From the NCBI RefSeq assembly GCF_016595525.1, contig NZ_JAENII010000002.1, forward strand, positions 62,001-126,000: a DNA stretch of 64,000 bases. The letters are read 5' to 3'. The position numbers and the translations under genes were made by a program. The stretch's first letter is position 1. The number at the start of each line of letters is the position of its first letter. Source of the DNA: Haloferula rosea (lineage in GTDB: Bacteria > Verrucomicrobiota > Verrucomicrobiia > Verrucomicrobiales > Akkermansiaceae). The notes under the pieces are model-generated. The model worked only from the letters and a program-made list of their open reading frames with translations, was not told where the DNA came from and made no database searches. Of the stretch, positions 15,549-24,800 are shown piece after piece.

Positions 15549-18029
15549 ATGCGTTTGATCGAACCTTCGTCCCCATTTTCAAGGCGGCCTCTGAGGCTGC
15601 TGCTGACCGCCGCCCTGATGGTGCCGCCTGTGCTGCATGCCCAGAGTTCCTCTTCGGACCTGGCGAGAGCCGAGCTGCAGCGTCGGGCCAACGCTGTCTC
15701 CGAAGCTCAGGAACTCATCAAGCAGGGCGACGAGGCCTATGAGGCGGCTCGCTATGCTGAGGCCTCAACGGCTTACCGTGGTGCGCTTGACTTGATGCCT
15801 GCTGGTGCTCCGGTGATTGCAGCGCAGCGGGAGGCGACCCTTCAGCGCTACGTTCAGGCTTCGGTCGAGGAAGCAAAGGAACTGCGCCGATTCGGCAATC
15901 TCGAAGCGGCCAATGCAGCCGTCGAGCGTGTGCTGGTCGATGACCTCGCACCTGACGCGCCGGAGGCCCTGGCCATGCGCGAGCAACTCGCCGACCCGAT
16001 TCGCACGAATCCAGCGAGTTCCCCCGAGCATACGGCCGACATCGAAGAGGTGCGTCTGCTCCTCTACAAGGCGGATGGTGCGTTCATGCTCGGCAAACTG
16101 GATGAGGCCAAAGCCGTTTACGAGGATGTGCTCCAAGTGGACTCGACGAACTCCGCCGCACGTCGCGGCATGGAGAAAGTCGCAGCCGCAAAGTCCGACT
16201 ACTACCGGGCGGCCTACGATCAGACCCGTGCCGAGATGCTCTCCATGGTCGATGCGGAGTGGGAATTGTCCCTGCCTCCCGTGGGTGACCTCGGCACCGC
16301 CGGTGACTACCGGACGAATGTCGACACCTCGACCTACATCGACAAACTTTCGCGGATCGTCCTGCCGATCGTGGTGATGGACGATATCACGCTGCCTGAG
16401 GCGATCGACTTCATCCGTCAGCGTGCCATCGAGCTGGATACCTTTGAATTGGACCCTGCCAAGCGGGGAATCAACATCGTGCTCGACCTCGGCGGACCCG
16501 ACTCGGAAGTCGGGAATCGAATCCGTGAGAAACGATTCAACCTGAATCTCCGCAACGTGCCATTGAAGGAGCTGATCGGCTACCTGACCGAGGCGACCGG
16601 CACGGTTGCCTTGGAGCAGCCATTCGCTCTAGTCCTCCGGCCCGCCGGTGCGGATTCGCCGGACATGGTGGTCAAGACCTACCGTGTGCCCCCGGATTTC
16701 CTCACCTCGGGAGGAAGCGGCGGTGACGACGGCGGTGCGGACCTTGACCCATTCGCCCAACAGCCTGACCAGGGTGCACTTCCACGGCGTCTGACCGCTG
16801 AGCAGGTCCTGAAGGATCGGGGGGTGAGTTTCCCGGAGGGGGCATCCGCCAACTTCAACGCCGCTACGAGCACACTTCGGGTGCGCAATACGATGACGAA
16901 TCACTCGCTCGTCGATCAGGTCGTTGATCTGCTGGCGAATGAAGAGCCCACGGCCGTGATCGTCGACGTGAAGATGATCAAGACCACCCAGTCCCGGCTG
17001 GAAGAACTCAGCTTCGATTGGCTTCTCGGTGATTTTGGCTTCGGGAGTGAAGGCGGGGTTCCAGGCGTCAACAAAGGCTTCCTGACCGGCGGTACGCAGG
17101 GCAACGGCGGCGACCTCGGGGATATCCCGGTGCCACTCGCGTTTGCGAACAGCGCCAGACCGGTCACCGCAGGGAACCGGAGTGGTCCGGGCGCCATTGC
17201 GAACAACTCCATCGACGATTTGCTTTCAGGTGGTGGACGGGGCTTTGGCGCTTCGAGCGCACGAGCTCCGGGTGCGCTCTGGGTGAATGGACAGTTCAAC
17301 AGCACCCAGGTCTCGATGCTGATGCGTGGTCTCGACCAAAAGACCGGCATCGATCTGGCAGCCGTGCCATCCGTGACCACCCGCAGTGGCCAGGCCGCTT
17401 CGGTGCGTGTCACACGCGAGTTCATTTACCCCACGGAGTACGAACCGCCTGAACTTCCCAACCAAGTCGGCGGGACGCTCGTCGATCTGGATACCGGCGA
17501 GTTGGTCGACCAGGACGTTGGCATTGTGCCCGTGACTCCGGCGACACCGACCTCGTTCGAGATGCGGGAGGTCGGGATCGTGCTCGATGTGCTTCCGACC
17601 GTGAGTCAGGACAAGAGCTACGTGGACATTAGTATCAAGCCCGACATCACGGACTTCGATGGCTTCATCAACTACGGAACTCCCATTCTGGCCGGTCAGA
17701 CCACCACGATCAACCCGAACCCGGTCAATCTGGGTGGTCTGTTCCAGACATCGGACGTGGTCATCACGCCGAACGAGATCCTGATGCCGGTCTTCTCGAA
17801 GATCGGCACGGAGACCTCTCTCACCGTGGCGGACAAGGCGACGGTCGTGATCGGTGGCCTGTTGGAGGAACGTTCGCAGAACGTGGAGGACAAGACTCCC
17901 ATCCTCGGCGACATCCCCGTGGTCGGCCGGCTCTTCCAGAGCAAGGCGTCCAGACCCGTGAAGACCGCCATCATCTTCCTCGTCACGGTCCGGGTGGTGG
18001 ATGGTGCCGGTCGTCCGTTCAATCCGTAA
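15549..18029 (+). CDS. Secretin-family outer-membrane pore, Amuc_1098-like, with N-terminal TPR region
   Basis: An 826-aa exported protein. A signal peptide (about residues 15-36, ending Leu-His-Ala-Gln) precedes a TPR-like helical region (about 45-230, with repeats such as Gly-Asp-Glu-Ala-Tyr-Glu-Ala-Ala-Arg-Tyr-Ala-Glu-Ala). An N0/secretin short domain follows (about 290-360, Phe-Asn-Leu-Asn-Leu-Arg-Asn-Val-Pro-Leu-Lys-Glu-Leu). The secretin core takes up about 560-815 (Glu-x-Gly-Ile-Val-Leu-Asp-Val-Leu-Pro-Thr, Val-Val-Ile-Gly-Gly-Leu, and Pro-Ile-Leu-Gly-Asp-Ile-Pro-Val-Val-Gly-Arg-Leu-Phe). Secretins form the pores of type II secretion and type IV pili. The TPR-secretin layout resembles Amuc_1098 of Akkermansia, but the PilM/N/O-like neighbours of that cluster are not here. 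The ATG at 15549 suits the leader; the frame is open to 15462. Confidence 0.87.
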   Translation: MRLIEPSSPFSRRPLRLLLTAALMVPPVLHAQSSSSDLARAELQRRANAVSEAQELIKQGDEAYEAARYAEASTAYRGALDLMPAGAPVIAAQREATLQRYVQASVEEAKELRRFGNLEAANAAVERVLVDDLAPDAPEALAMREQLADPIRTNPASSPEHTADIEEVRLLLYKADGAFMLGKLDEAKAVYEDVLQVDSTNSAARRGMEKVAAAKSDYYRAAYDQTRAEMLSMVDAEWELSLPPVGDLGTAGDYRTNVDTSTYIDKLSRIVLPIVVMDDITLPEAIDFIRQRAIELDTFELDPAKRGINIVLDLGGPDSEVGNRIREKRFNLNLRNVPLKELIGYLTEATGTVALEQPFALVLRPAGADSPDMVVKTYRVPPDFLTSGGSGGDDGGADLDPFAQQPDQGALPRRLTAEQVLKDRGVSFPEGASANFNAATSTLRVRNTMTNHSLVDQVVDLLANEEPTAVIVDVKMIKTTQSRLEELSFDWLLGDFGFGSEGGVPGVNKGFLTGGTQGNGGDLGDIPVPLAFANSARPVTAGNRSGPGAIANNSIDDLLSGGGRGFGASSARAPGALWVNGQFNSTQVSMLMRGLDQKTGIDLAAVPSVTTRSGQAASVRVTREFIYPTEYEPPELPNQVGGTLVDLDTGELVDQDVGIVPVTPATPTSFEMREVGIVLDVLPTVSQDKSYVDISIKPDITDFDGFINYGTPILAGQTTTINPNPVNLGGLFQTSDVVITPNEILMPVFSKIGTETSLTVADKATVVIGGLLEERSQNVEDKTPILGDIPVVGRLFQSKASRPVKTAIIFLVTVRVVDGAGRPFNP

Positions 18030-18073
18030 TTGGAAGCCGGGCTATCTTGCCTGCTTCTCCATCTTGATTTCGC

Positions 18074-19606
18074 ATGTCCGACTCCGACCAGGAGAGCTAC
18101 TCGCTCGATGAGATGATGAACCGCCTGCGATCGCAGGGGGAGCAAGCCGCCGAAGGGGACGAACGTCTGGTCACCCGACCGGACGGCACCCAAGTGGTCA
18201 AGGTGCGCAAGCGCAAACGCCGTTCGCACCAACCCCACAAGGAAGAGGAAATGAAGCGCCGCAAGCGCAGCCTGGTCGTTGCGGCTCTGGTGTCCGTGGT
18301 GGTCGTTTCCCTCGCTCTCGGGATCTTTGGCTGGGTGCTTTACCTGAATGGCTCGGGGTATCGCGATCAGGTGGTGGCTCGCGTGGAGCAGTGGACCGGT
18401 GCCGAGGTGGAGATGAGATCGTTCCGCGCCACCCCGGTGAGCGCCGCTGCGGATCTGATGCAGCTCTCATGGCCCGAGACCAGTCCGGTGGCGCGTATGA
18501 AACTCAATGCCGTTCGCGGCGACCTCCGTTTGAGCAGTCATTTGAGTGGCACCTGGAGGGGGGAGCGCATGGTGGCGGGGTCCGGTGAGATCGTGCTGCG
18601 GGCTGCTGCTGCCGCGGGTGAGGAATCGACGACTTTGGTGGACGAGGAATTGCCCTTCCAGTCGCCCATGCAGGTGTCACGACTGAATGTGGTGTTCGGC
18701 GACGGCGAAAGGGCTGCTCTGGCTCTCCGCGAGACCCAGGCACTCATGACGGTGCCGGATCCGGCGCTGCCATCATCCAACATCATTTTTGAAGGTGGCA
18801 CGACGCGCCTTGGTCGATGGGGATTGTTCGAAGTGGATTCGGCCTCGTTGAGCTTGTCCTCATCGGGGGTGCGGCTCGGGAACCTGCGGCTCGGATCGGA
18901 AGCCGCCCCGGAAGCCGTGATCCGCCTGAGCGGCGAGAATTTCCCGGACATCGCGGTCCGTGGCGGACCTACGGTGCTGGGCCTTGAGGTCAGGGAGATT
19001 CCGTCCGCACTCCTGCTTGGACCCAGCATGGGGACATTGATCGAGGGCCGATTCGAGACTCCCGACGGGGACGATTCCAGTCGCTGCGAGCTGGATGTGA
19101 CCAACCTGGAAACCCTCAGGATTTCCGGTGCAGTGCACAATACTAAGGCCACTTCGCTCAAGTTGTTCCGACTCCAGATGTTCGATGCACTTGCCGAGAT
19201 GATGGACAATCCCCGGTTTACCCAACCGCGGTTCGAGAAGCGCTCGAGCTTGCGGTTCGAACGCACCATGACGGGAGTGAGACTCAGTGAGATCAACCTG
19301 GATTCCGATGGCATGCTGCGTCTGCGCGGCGAGATGAGCGAGGCCAATGGCAAGCTCTCCGGGGCCCTTCAGGTCGGTATTCCGGAGATCCTCATGGCGG
19401 CGGCGCCGTCCCGGGAAGTCCCGCTGGTTTTCCGCGAAAGCAGCCAAGGCTATCGCTGGTGCACCGTCCGGCTCTCGGGGACGACCTCCAAGCCCGTTGA
19501 TGACCTGGCCAGCCAGTTCCAGCAGGCGAGAGAGGGGAGTTCACCCACCACGACTGGAGCCCGCGGCCTCGACGATGAGTTCCGCGACCTCACCACGCCG
19601 GAGTAG
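18074..19606 (+). CDS. Membrane-anchored protein of unknown function downstream of the secretin
   Basis: A 510-aa protein. A charged cytoplasmic N-terminus (residues 1-65, rich in Lys/Arg at 43-65) precedes one transmembrane helix (about 66-91) and a large periplasmic part made of short beta-type stretches. Its composition recalls AsmA-like or bridge-type lipid-transfer proteins, and repeated Arg-Leu-Ser-Gly/Leu-Arg-Leu-Gly phrases support a beta-rich fold, but I do not recognise a family. It lies 44 bp after the secretin gene on the same strand, so co-transcription and a role in the same envelope complex are plausible. The C-terminus is low-complexity and Ser/Thr/Arg-rich. Confidence 0.7.
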   Translation: MSDSDQESYSLDEMMNRLRSQGEQAAEGDERLVTRPDGTQVVKVRKRKRRSHQPHKEEEMKRRKRSLVVAALVSVVVVSLALGIFGWVLYLNGSGYRDQVVARVEQWTGAEVEMRSFRATPVSAAADLMQLSWPETSPVARMKLNAVRGDLRLSSHLSGTWRGERMVAGSGEIVLRAAAAAGEESTTLVDEELPFQSPMQVSRLNVVFGDGERAALALRETQALMTVPDPALPSSNIIFEGGTTRLGRWGLFEVDSASLSLSSSGVRLGNLRLGSEAAPEAVIRLSGENFPDIAVRGGPTVLGLEVREIPSALLLGPSMGTLIEGRFETPDGDDSSRCELDVTNLETLRISGAVHNTKATSLKLFRLQMFDALAEMMDNPRFTQPRFEKRSSLRFERTMTGVRLSEINLDSDGMLRLRGEMSEANGKLSGALQVGIPEILMAAAPSREVPLVFRESSQGYRWCTVRLSGTTSKPVDDLASQFQQAREGSSPTTTGARGLDDEFRDLTTPE

Positions 19607-19681
19607 TCCGACGCCTTCCGGTGTTCTTTGCTTGTGGCGGAACCCATGAGGTTTCACATTGGCGCAACTTCCGTAGTGACC

Positions 19682-20845
19682 ATGCACGCATCCTCCCTGC
19701 AACCGTTCTTTGAGAACTTCGGCCAAGCTGGCGCCCCCCACGCCTCAGGAGTCAATTCCTCGGCTGGAGGACGATTGGAGAAGATGCTGCAGGCTCCCGT
19801 GGACGCCCCGGGCCGGGGTATCCTCCTGCGCTCACCACGGGCTGGATTCGGCAAAACCCATTTGTTGGAACAGCTCCGCCAGAGCATGGCCGGGACTCAC
19901 GAGTTTCTTCCGCTTCGCCCGCTCGACGGTCGCCATGTCGATCCCTCGGCCGCCATCGAGGATGCCATTCGAAGACTGACCAAGCAGTTGCCTGCGTCCG
20001 GAGGCCTGACTTCGCTGGACCTTCATGCCCGCCACATTCTGGCCAGTGGGCTGCAACCTTTGGTGATTTCCGGGGAAGTGCCCTGTCAGGATCGCGAGAC
20101 TGCCGCTGCCGCGTTGCAGAAACGTCCCGTCGAGACCTTCGACTTCCATCATCCCCAGGCCGTCACGGCTCACTGGACGCGCGAGAACTTCGAAGTGCTC
20201 GGTCCTCGCCTAGCCCTTGAGGTCAGTCGCTTGACCGGTTGCTCGCTGAATCAGGTGGCCTTCTGGGTCGCCGCCTTCTTCCGCTACGCCGTGGCTTCGC
20301 CCGAGCACCCCGGTCGGGCTGGTTCGCTGATGGAAACGGCCGCGACCGGTGCCGACGCCGAACGCTTCGGCACCCTTCTCGCCTTGCTCTCCCGACTCCG
20401 CCGCGTGGTCCTGATCATCGATGACCTCGAAGGAGTTCACGGTGATCCAGATGGAGCTCGTCGCGTCGCTGGTTTTCTTGCAGGGGTTCGTCAGGAGGCA
20501 CCCCGCGCCGACCTTGTCGTCTCTGTGAATGACGACGTCTGGGAAAGCGCCTTCATTCCCGCTCTCAGTGGGGGCTTGCTGGACCGGCTTTCCGAACAGA
20601 CCGTCCGACTCGATCCGCTCAATGATGACCAGGTGGTTTCGTTGCTTGCGTCCCGTGGACATGGCGATGGACGCGCACTTCTCGACCGTCTTCGCCTCAG
20701 TCCGGAAGACCGCTACGCCCGCCGCGTCCTGCGTCTCGCGTCCGAGTGGTTGGAAGCGAATGCCCCTCATAGCACGCCGGAATCCGCCGATTCCGAAGGG
20801 GGGGAAGGGGAGGCTGCAGGTCAGTCCACCGAGCCCACCCAGTAA
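19682..20845 (+). CDS. P-loop ATPase (AAA/STAND type) of unknown function
   Basis: About 387 aa from the ATG at 19682 (alternative ATG at 19646). A P-loop-like segment at residues 51-61 reads Ser-Pro-Arg-Ala-Gly-Phe-Gly-Lys58-Thr-His-Leu. It lacks the first Gly of a strict Walker A but keeps Gly-Lys-Thr. A hydrophobic strand ending Ile-Ile-Asp-Asp-Leu-Glu (about 243-248) serves as Walker B. A C-terminal segment with Val-Arg-Leu-Asp-Pro-Leu resembles the small helical domain of ATPases that sense partners. There is no signal peptide or membrane segment, so it is probably cytoplasmic. It follows the secretin and the membrane protein on the same strand with a 75-bp gap, so it might energise or regulate that system; this is inference from position. 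Confidence 0.7.
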   Translation: MHASSLQPFFENFGQAGAPHASGVNSSAGGRLEKMLQAPVDAPGRGILLRSPRAGFGKTHLLEQLRQSMAGTHEFLPLRPLDGRHVDPSAAIEDAIRRLTKQLPASGGLTSLDLHARHILASGLQPLVISGEVPCQDRETAAAALQKRPVETFDFHHPQAVTAHWTRENFEVLGPRLALEVSRLTGCSLNQVAFWVAAFFRYAVASPEHPGRAGSLMETAATGADAERFGTLLALLSRLRRVVLIIDDLEGVHGDPDGARRVAGFLAGVRQEAPRADLVVSVNDDVWESAFIPALSGGLLDRLSEQTVRLDPLNDDQVVSLLASRGHGDGRALLDRLRLSPEDRYARRVLRLASEWLEANAPHSTPESADSEGGEGEAAGQSTEPTQ

Positions 20846-20956
20846 CCTTGGCAGAGGCCTCCAAAAAGGAATGGTTTTCTGGCCATTTTCTCCTTGCCAG
20901 AACCGCACGGTCGATTGCATCTTCCGCCCGCCCTGCGAGGGGCAACCACAAATCAT

Positions 20957-21031
20957 TCCGGTGTAGCTCAGCGGTAGAGCGGGTGGCTGTTAACCACTAG
21001 GTCCTTGGTTCGATCCCAAGCGCCGGAGCCA
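20957..21031 (+). tRNA. tRNA-Asn (anticodon GTT)
   Basis: A complete cloverleaf. The acceptor stem is TCCGGTG (20957-20963) paired with CGCCGGA (21021-21027), with one G-T wobble. A D-arm GCTC...GAGC, an anticodon stem GGTGG/CCACT around the loop CTGTTAA (anticodon GTT), and a T-arm with GGTTCGATCC follow. The discriminator is G and CCA is encoded (21029-21031). It stands alone and is followed by decayed sequence. Confidence 0.96.
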
Positions 21032-21251
21032 AATGAAGGCCTCATCCTTATACGGATCGGGGCCTTTTCCTTTTCTCGGGTCAATCCACTCGAAACCCTA
21101 CTGGGAGGAAGTTCCTCCAGAGCTGCCAAGGATGAAATCCCCAGTGTTGCTTCTGCTTTCGGACAAGCGTGTGAGAAGGTCACCCTCGGCGGAGCGTTCC
21201 GAGCCAGGTTCGATGGACACTTGGTGGTTCCCCGGGGAACGGGGGACACAG

Positions 21252-21277
21252 AAAACCCCACCCGGTTCTGGGTGGGG
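21252..21277 (-). terminator. Orphan terminator hairpin, copy of the one at 32233-32259
   Basis: CCCCACCC (21256-21263) pairs with GGGTGGGG (21270-21277) across a 6-nt loop; on the minus strand the stem is followed by four T. The same hairpin, with near-identical flanks, terminates the Gfo/Idh gene at 32303. Confidence 0.6.
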
Positions 21278-21324
21278 GCTGGCGATTGCTTGCAGGGAAT
21301 CGGCGACCACCCGGGACGGGTGGT

Positions 21325-21440
21325 CCGATGTCCGGTAGCTCGTAACCTTTGCTCCGGGTCGACTGTGTATCTTGGTGGCCTCGTCTTTACCGCGATCGGT
21401 CGCGGGGTGGCCCCGTTCTTTCGGGTTGAGGGGGCCATCC
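21325..21440 (-). pseudogene. 3' remnant of a Gfo/Idh/MocA oxidoreductase gene
   Basis: The minus strand encodes Pro-Leu-Asn-Pro-Lys-Glu, then Asp-Glu-Ala-Thr-Lys-Ile-His-Ser-Arg-Pro-Gly-Ala-Lys and, after a one-base frame change, Tyr-Glu-Leu-Pro-Asp-Ile-Gly. This parallels the end of the intact oxidoreductase at 32303-33592 (Pro-Leu-Lys-Trp-Asp-Pro, [11 protein letters not shown], Tyr-Glu-Leu-Pro-Asp-Ile-Gly). The stop codon of the intact copy (TAA) reads as CCA here. Similarity continues through the 3' untranslated part into the shared terminator. The upstream 1.2 kb of the gene is gone. Confidence 0.6.
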
Positions 21441-21819
21441 CGTGAGTCCAACTAGTGTCACTGTAGTAGATTCGCTTGATATGCTCGCCGGCTACCGTGC
21501 CGAACAGGGAACCGTCCCGCCAATACGAAATCGATCGTGGTGTCCGGGTGCTGCGTTCTGGCGCCTGACGGGCGGGGGACGCCATCCCGTAGTGGACGGG
21601 AGTTGGAGTCGGATCGATCCAATGCGTCGCAGTGTGGATTGGGTTCCGCACGGCGAGGCGGATTGTGGATCGTGTCGTGGGTTTCTGTGTGGGCTTTTGA
21701 CACCGACCAGAACATCCACCGTGGCGACGGGGCGATTTTCCAGTGAGATCAAGGCTCGCATGAAGCAGGTCGACAAGGCCGGCGGCCTATTCACCCGGCA
21801 GGCCGTCGGAATCAGGAAT

Positions 21820-24800
21820 TCAGCTCGACAGCAAGGATGACATTGCTGCGACGATCCTTACGAAGCGTCTCGGCTCAGACGCAGGATCGAACGCGAAGAT
21901 CCAGCGGGTGAACCCGGAAGGAACATCGGATTGATCAGCGGCAGGGACGGCATGTTCGTTGTCCGGAAGCCAGGACAGGAGGTCGATACACGATTCAAAA
22001 TCGACGACGATGCCCCCGGTCGGAGAAAGGTCACGCAGGACTACTTTCATGCCTGATAGGTCGATCGAGAGAGGCCACGAGTTCGGGGTGGTGGGATCGG
22101 TGCCAAAGACAAACTCGGCGAGGTCGCTGAGGTTGTCGTCGTCGCCGTTCGCCGCAGCGAGAGCCGCGCGACCCCCAGCGGTCGGGAGCCCATTTTCCCG
22201 CGCCCAGTCGATGAAGGTGTCGCGTTGATCGGCGGGGCCGTAGGTGAACTGGGCCGTGGCGGTCGTGTTGGTGTCAGAGATCACGCGAACCCAGTGTGCA
22301 TTGAACCCGGCCGGGAACAGGTGGTTGAGCGTTTCCCCGGCCGCCAAGGAGAAGGTCTGGTAAGTGGACCACGTTTCGTCGGCGAGGAAATCAACCTGAA
22401 CGGTGATGGTGGCGGCGTCGGTGACGGACAAGGTCAATTCCTTGCGGTCGTATCCATACATCAGGTAGGGATTGGACGGGGTGTTGGCGGTCACGGCGGT
22501 ATCCTTCCACGGACCACCCTTGCCGCGCGGCTCGCCCATGCGCCAGATGTCATCGACTTCGCCGAGCCAGAGGCCGGCACCGGACGGGCTGCGTACGAGC
22601 GAATCACTGGCAGGGGCGTCGTCGAGCACCCCGCTGAGGACGAGAAGCCCACGCCATGAGGTGAAGTCGGTGATCCTTTTGCCATGAGTGGCCAGAGGAC
22701 GCATCAACCGTTTGCCGCCGGAATTGTCGCGGGGGACCTCGTAGAACGTACCATGCAGGTTGAAGAGCTTCCTTTCGGTCACGACCTCGCGCTCGCCACG
22801 GGCCCAGCCCGCCAAGAAGGGGGAGTCATAGAGCGGATCGAGCATCGGCAAGCGGTAGCGTGTTCCCCCGTCATCAATCCAAGCGGATGCGGCATCGCTG
22901 CCGAATTCCTTGTTCAAGGCGCCATCCGCCCGCAGATCGGCCTCGGCGGCACTGTTGGAAACATCTTCCAATTCCATCGCGCCGCCGATCCGGTGATAGC
23001 CGCTGTCAGACGCGAACTCGAGCCTCAGCGAATCATCCGCCATCACACGCAGGATGCCGTCGGAATGGGGAGTGGTCGTATCCCGGATGTCCGCGAGCGC
23101 CGCGAAACGGTCAGTGCCGATCGAGGCCACTGAGGCATGCGGGTAGGGATTGGACATGTGGATGAAGGCCGTGAAACTGGTGCTCGACCCACTGGCGACA
23201 AGGCGAACCCATTCCCCGGGCAGGTCACTGATCAGCTCGTAGAGGTAGCCTCCCGGTGGCACATTGACCGTGGATTGCGTCGTCCAGGTTCCATCACCGG
23301 GAGAAGTCTGGACCTCGATATCGACCGCGGCAGCACCGGCGTTGCGGAGGTGCAGCGTACGCTGGGAGAAGCCGTTGATCAGGAAGGGCTCCGAAGTGTC
23401 GCCGTTTGCCACGGCCTCGTTCAGCCACACCGAACCATGGCCCGATGGTGCTCCCCATTGATTGAGATCCTCCAGCTGACCAAACCAGAAGTTCGACTGG
23501 GCACGAAGGGCCAGGGCATTGTCGAACTTCGAAGCGTCGTTCTTCGCCATGACGAGGCGACCATCGAACATGCAGTAGTCCACTGGCATCTTGTAGTAGC
23601 CGCAGATCGGCGCGAGACCCGAGAAGTCGGTGGGAGAGAAGGTCGGCGGGAAGTCGAAAAAGAGTCCGTGCATGTGCATCAGGTAGGGCGACCCCGGCGT
23701 CGAAGGATCGAGCTGCCGGATGCGCGGCCACTCGGTATGCCAGCCGTGGGAACCATCATGGCTGTATGAGGCCTTCGGCAGTCTCCAGGTGTTCCAGGTT
23801 CCTCCCTCGAAGACCCGCAAGACGACGGATTTTGCATCGAAACCGGTCGCCCAGACCGGGTCGGTTGCCGGATTCTGGTTTCCCCGGATGCCGCCCGGCC
23901 CCGTCACCTCGCAATGCTGGACCGTGAAATCCTGGGTCCACCCGGCAATGTAGTCCGGCTGCCCGGCCACCGGACCGGAGTTGTGTTCGTAGGTGGTGTT
24001 GCTGTTGATCGCCGGGAGTGACAGGTAGCTGTTGCCGTTGTCCGCATAGGTCGTTCCATCCCACCGGGCGAGAGCACCCGATGGGCCCAAGGGCGTGCCT
24101 TGTCCTCTGGGGCGCCCATTGTTGGCGACGATCAGGTGGCCCTGTCCGGTGAAGGCACCCTTGCCATGGTAACCGAAGAGAAACTTGTCACCCGTGCCCT
24201 GCACGTCCGGATAGCGGGTGATGAAGGACAGGTCATTGACGTTCACATCGTAGACTCCATCTTCCATCGTGAACATGTAGATCCGGTTGTCCGGGTCGGT
24301 GAGGTGCGCGGTCGTCGCCGTGTGGCGGCCGGGTGCGGCTGAGTAAGGCAGGTTGCGGACGTTGCGTGAGGCGTCGATGAAGTGCGGACCGATGATCAAC
24401 TGGTTGGACGGCTCGTGGATGAAACGGTTGGCAGGCGTGCCCCCGAGGGATTCGGGGCGTGTGATCCGAGTCAACTGATCATCAATCTCGTAAAGCTTGT
24501 TCGTCGAATCTCCATTCGGGATATGAGGACCGTAGGTGATGGCCCAGAGCCGATCCGCCCACGGTACCACCGCTCCGATGCCCACCTCCAGATGGGAACT
24601 TGAAACAGCCAGATGGGGATAGACTCCGGAAATCTCGACCACCTTTTCAGGGGCGGGCGGCTCGACGGGAACCCCGGTGTCGACAACCGAAATGTCGTCC
24701 CAGGTCGCCCCCCCGGAAGCGCTCTCCAACCGAATGGTTTCGAAATTCAGCCCACTGCCGGACCCGTGGAACCCGCTTATCGCGGCGCTGGTCGTGAAAT

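Larger units (their letters stand above)
21032..21819. other. Gene-poor, decayed stretch after tRNA-Asn
   Basis: Nearly 790 bp without a credible intact gene; open frames on both strands are short, overlap one another and lack family motifs. It contains a terminator-like hairpin (21252-21277) and the remnant 3' end of a Gfo/Idh gene (21325-21440), both described separately. Sequence from 21450 to 21819 is unassigned. A minus-strand frame there contains Trp-Arg-Asp-Gly-Ser-Leu-Phe-Gly-Thr-Val-Ala-Gly, faintly like a LamG edge strand. The position directly 3' of a tRNA would suit past integration, but I found no repeat of the tRNA 3' end or integrase. Confidence 0.6.

Noticed and set aside
21005-21445. 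Plus-strand frame beginning inside tRNA-Asn
   Set aside because: It starts within the tRNA, covers a terminator and a pseudogene on the opposite strand, and has no recognisable product.
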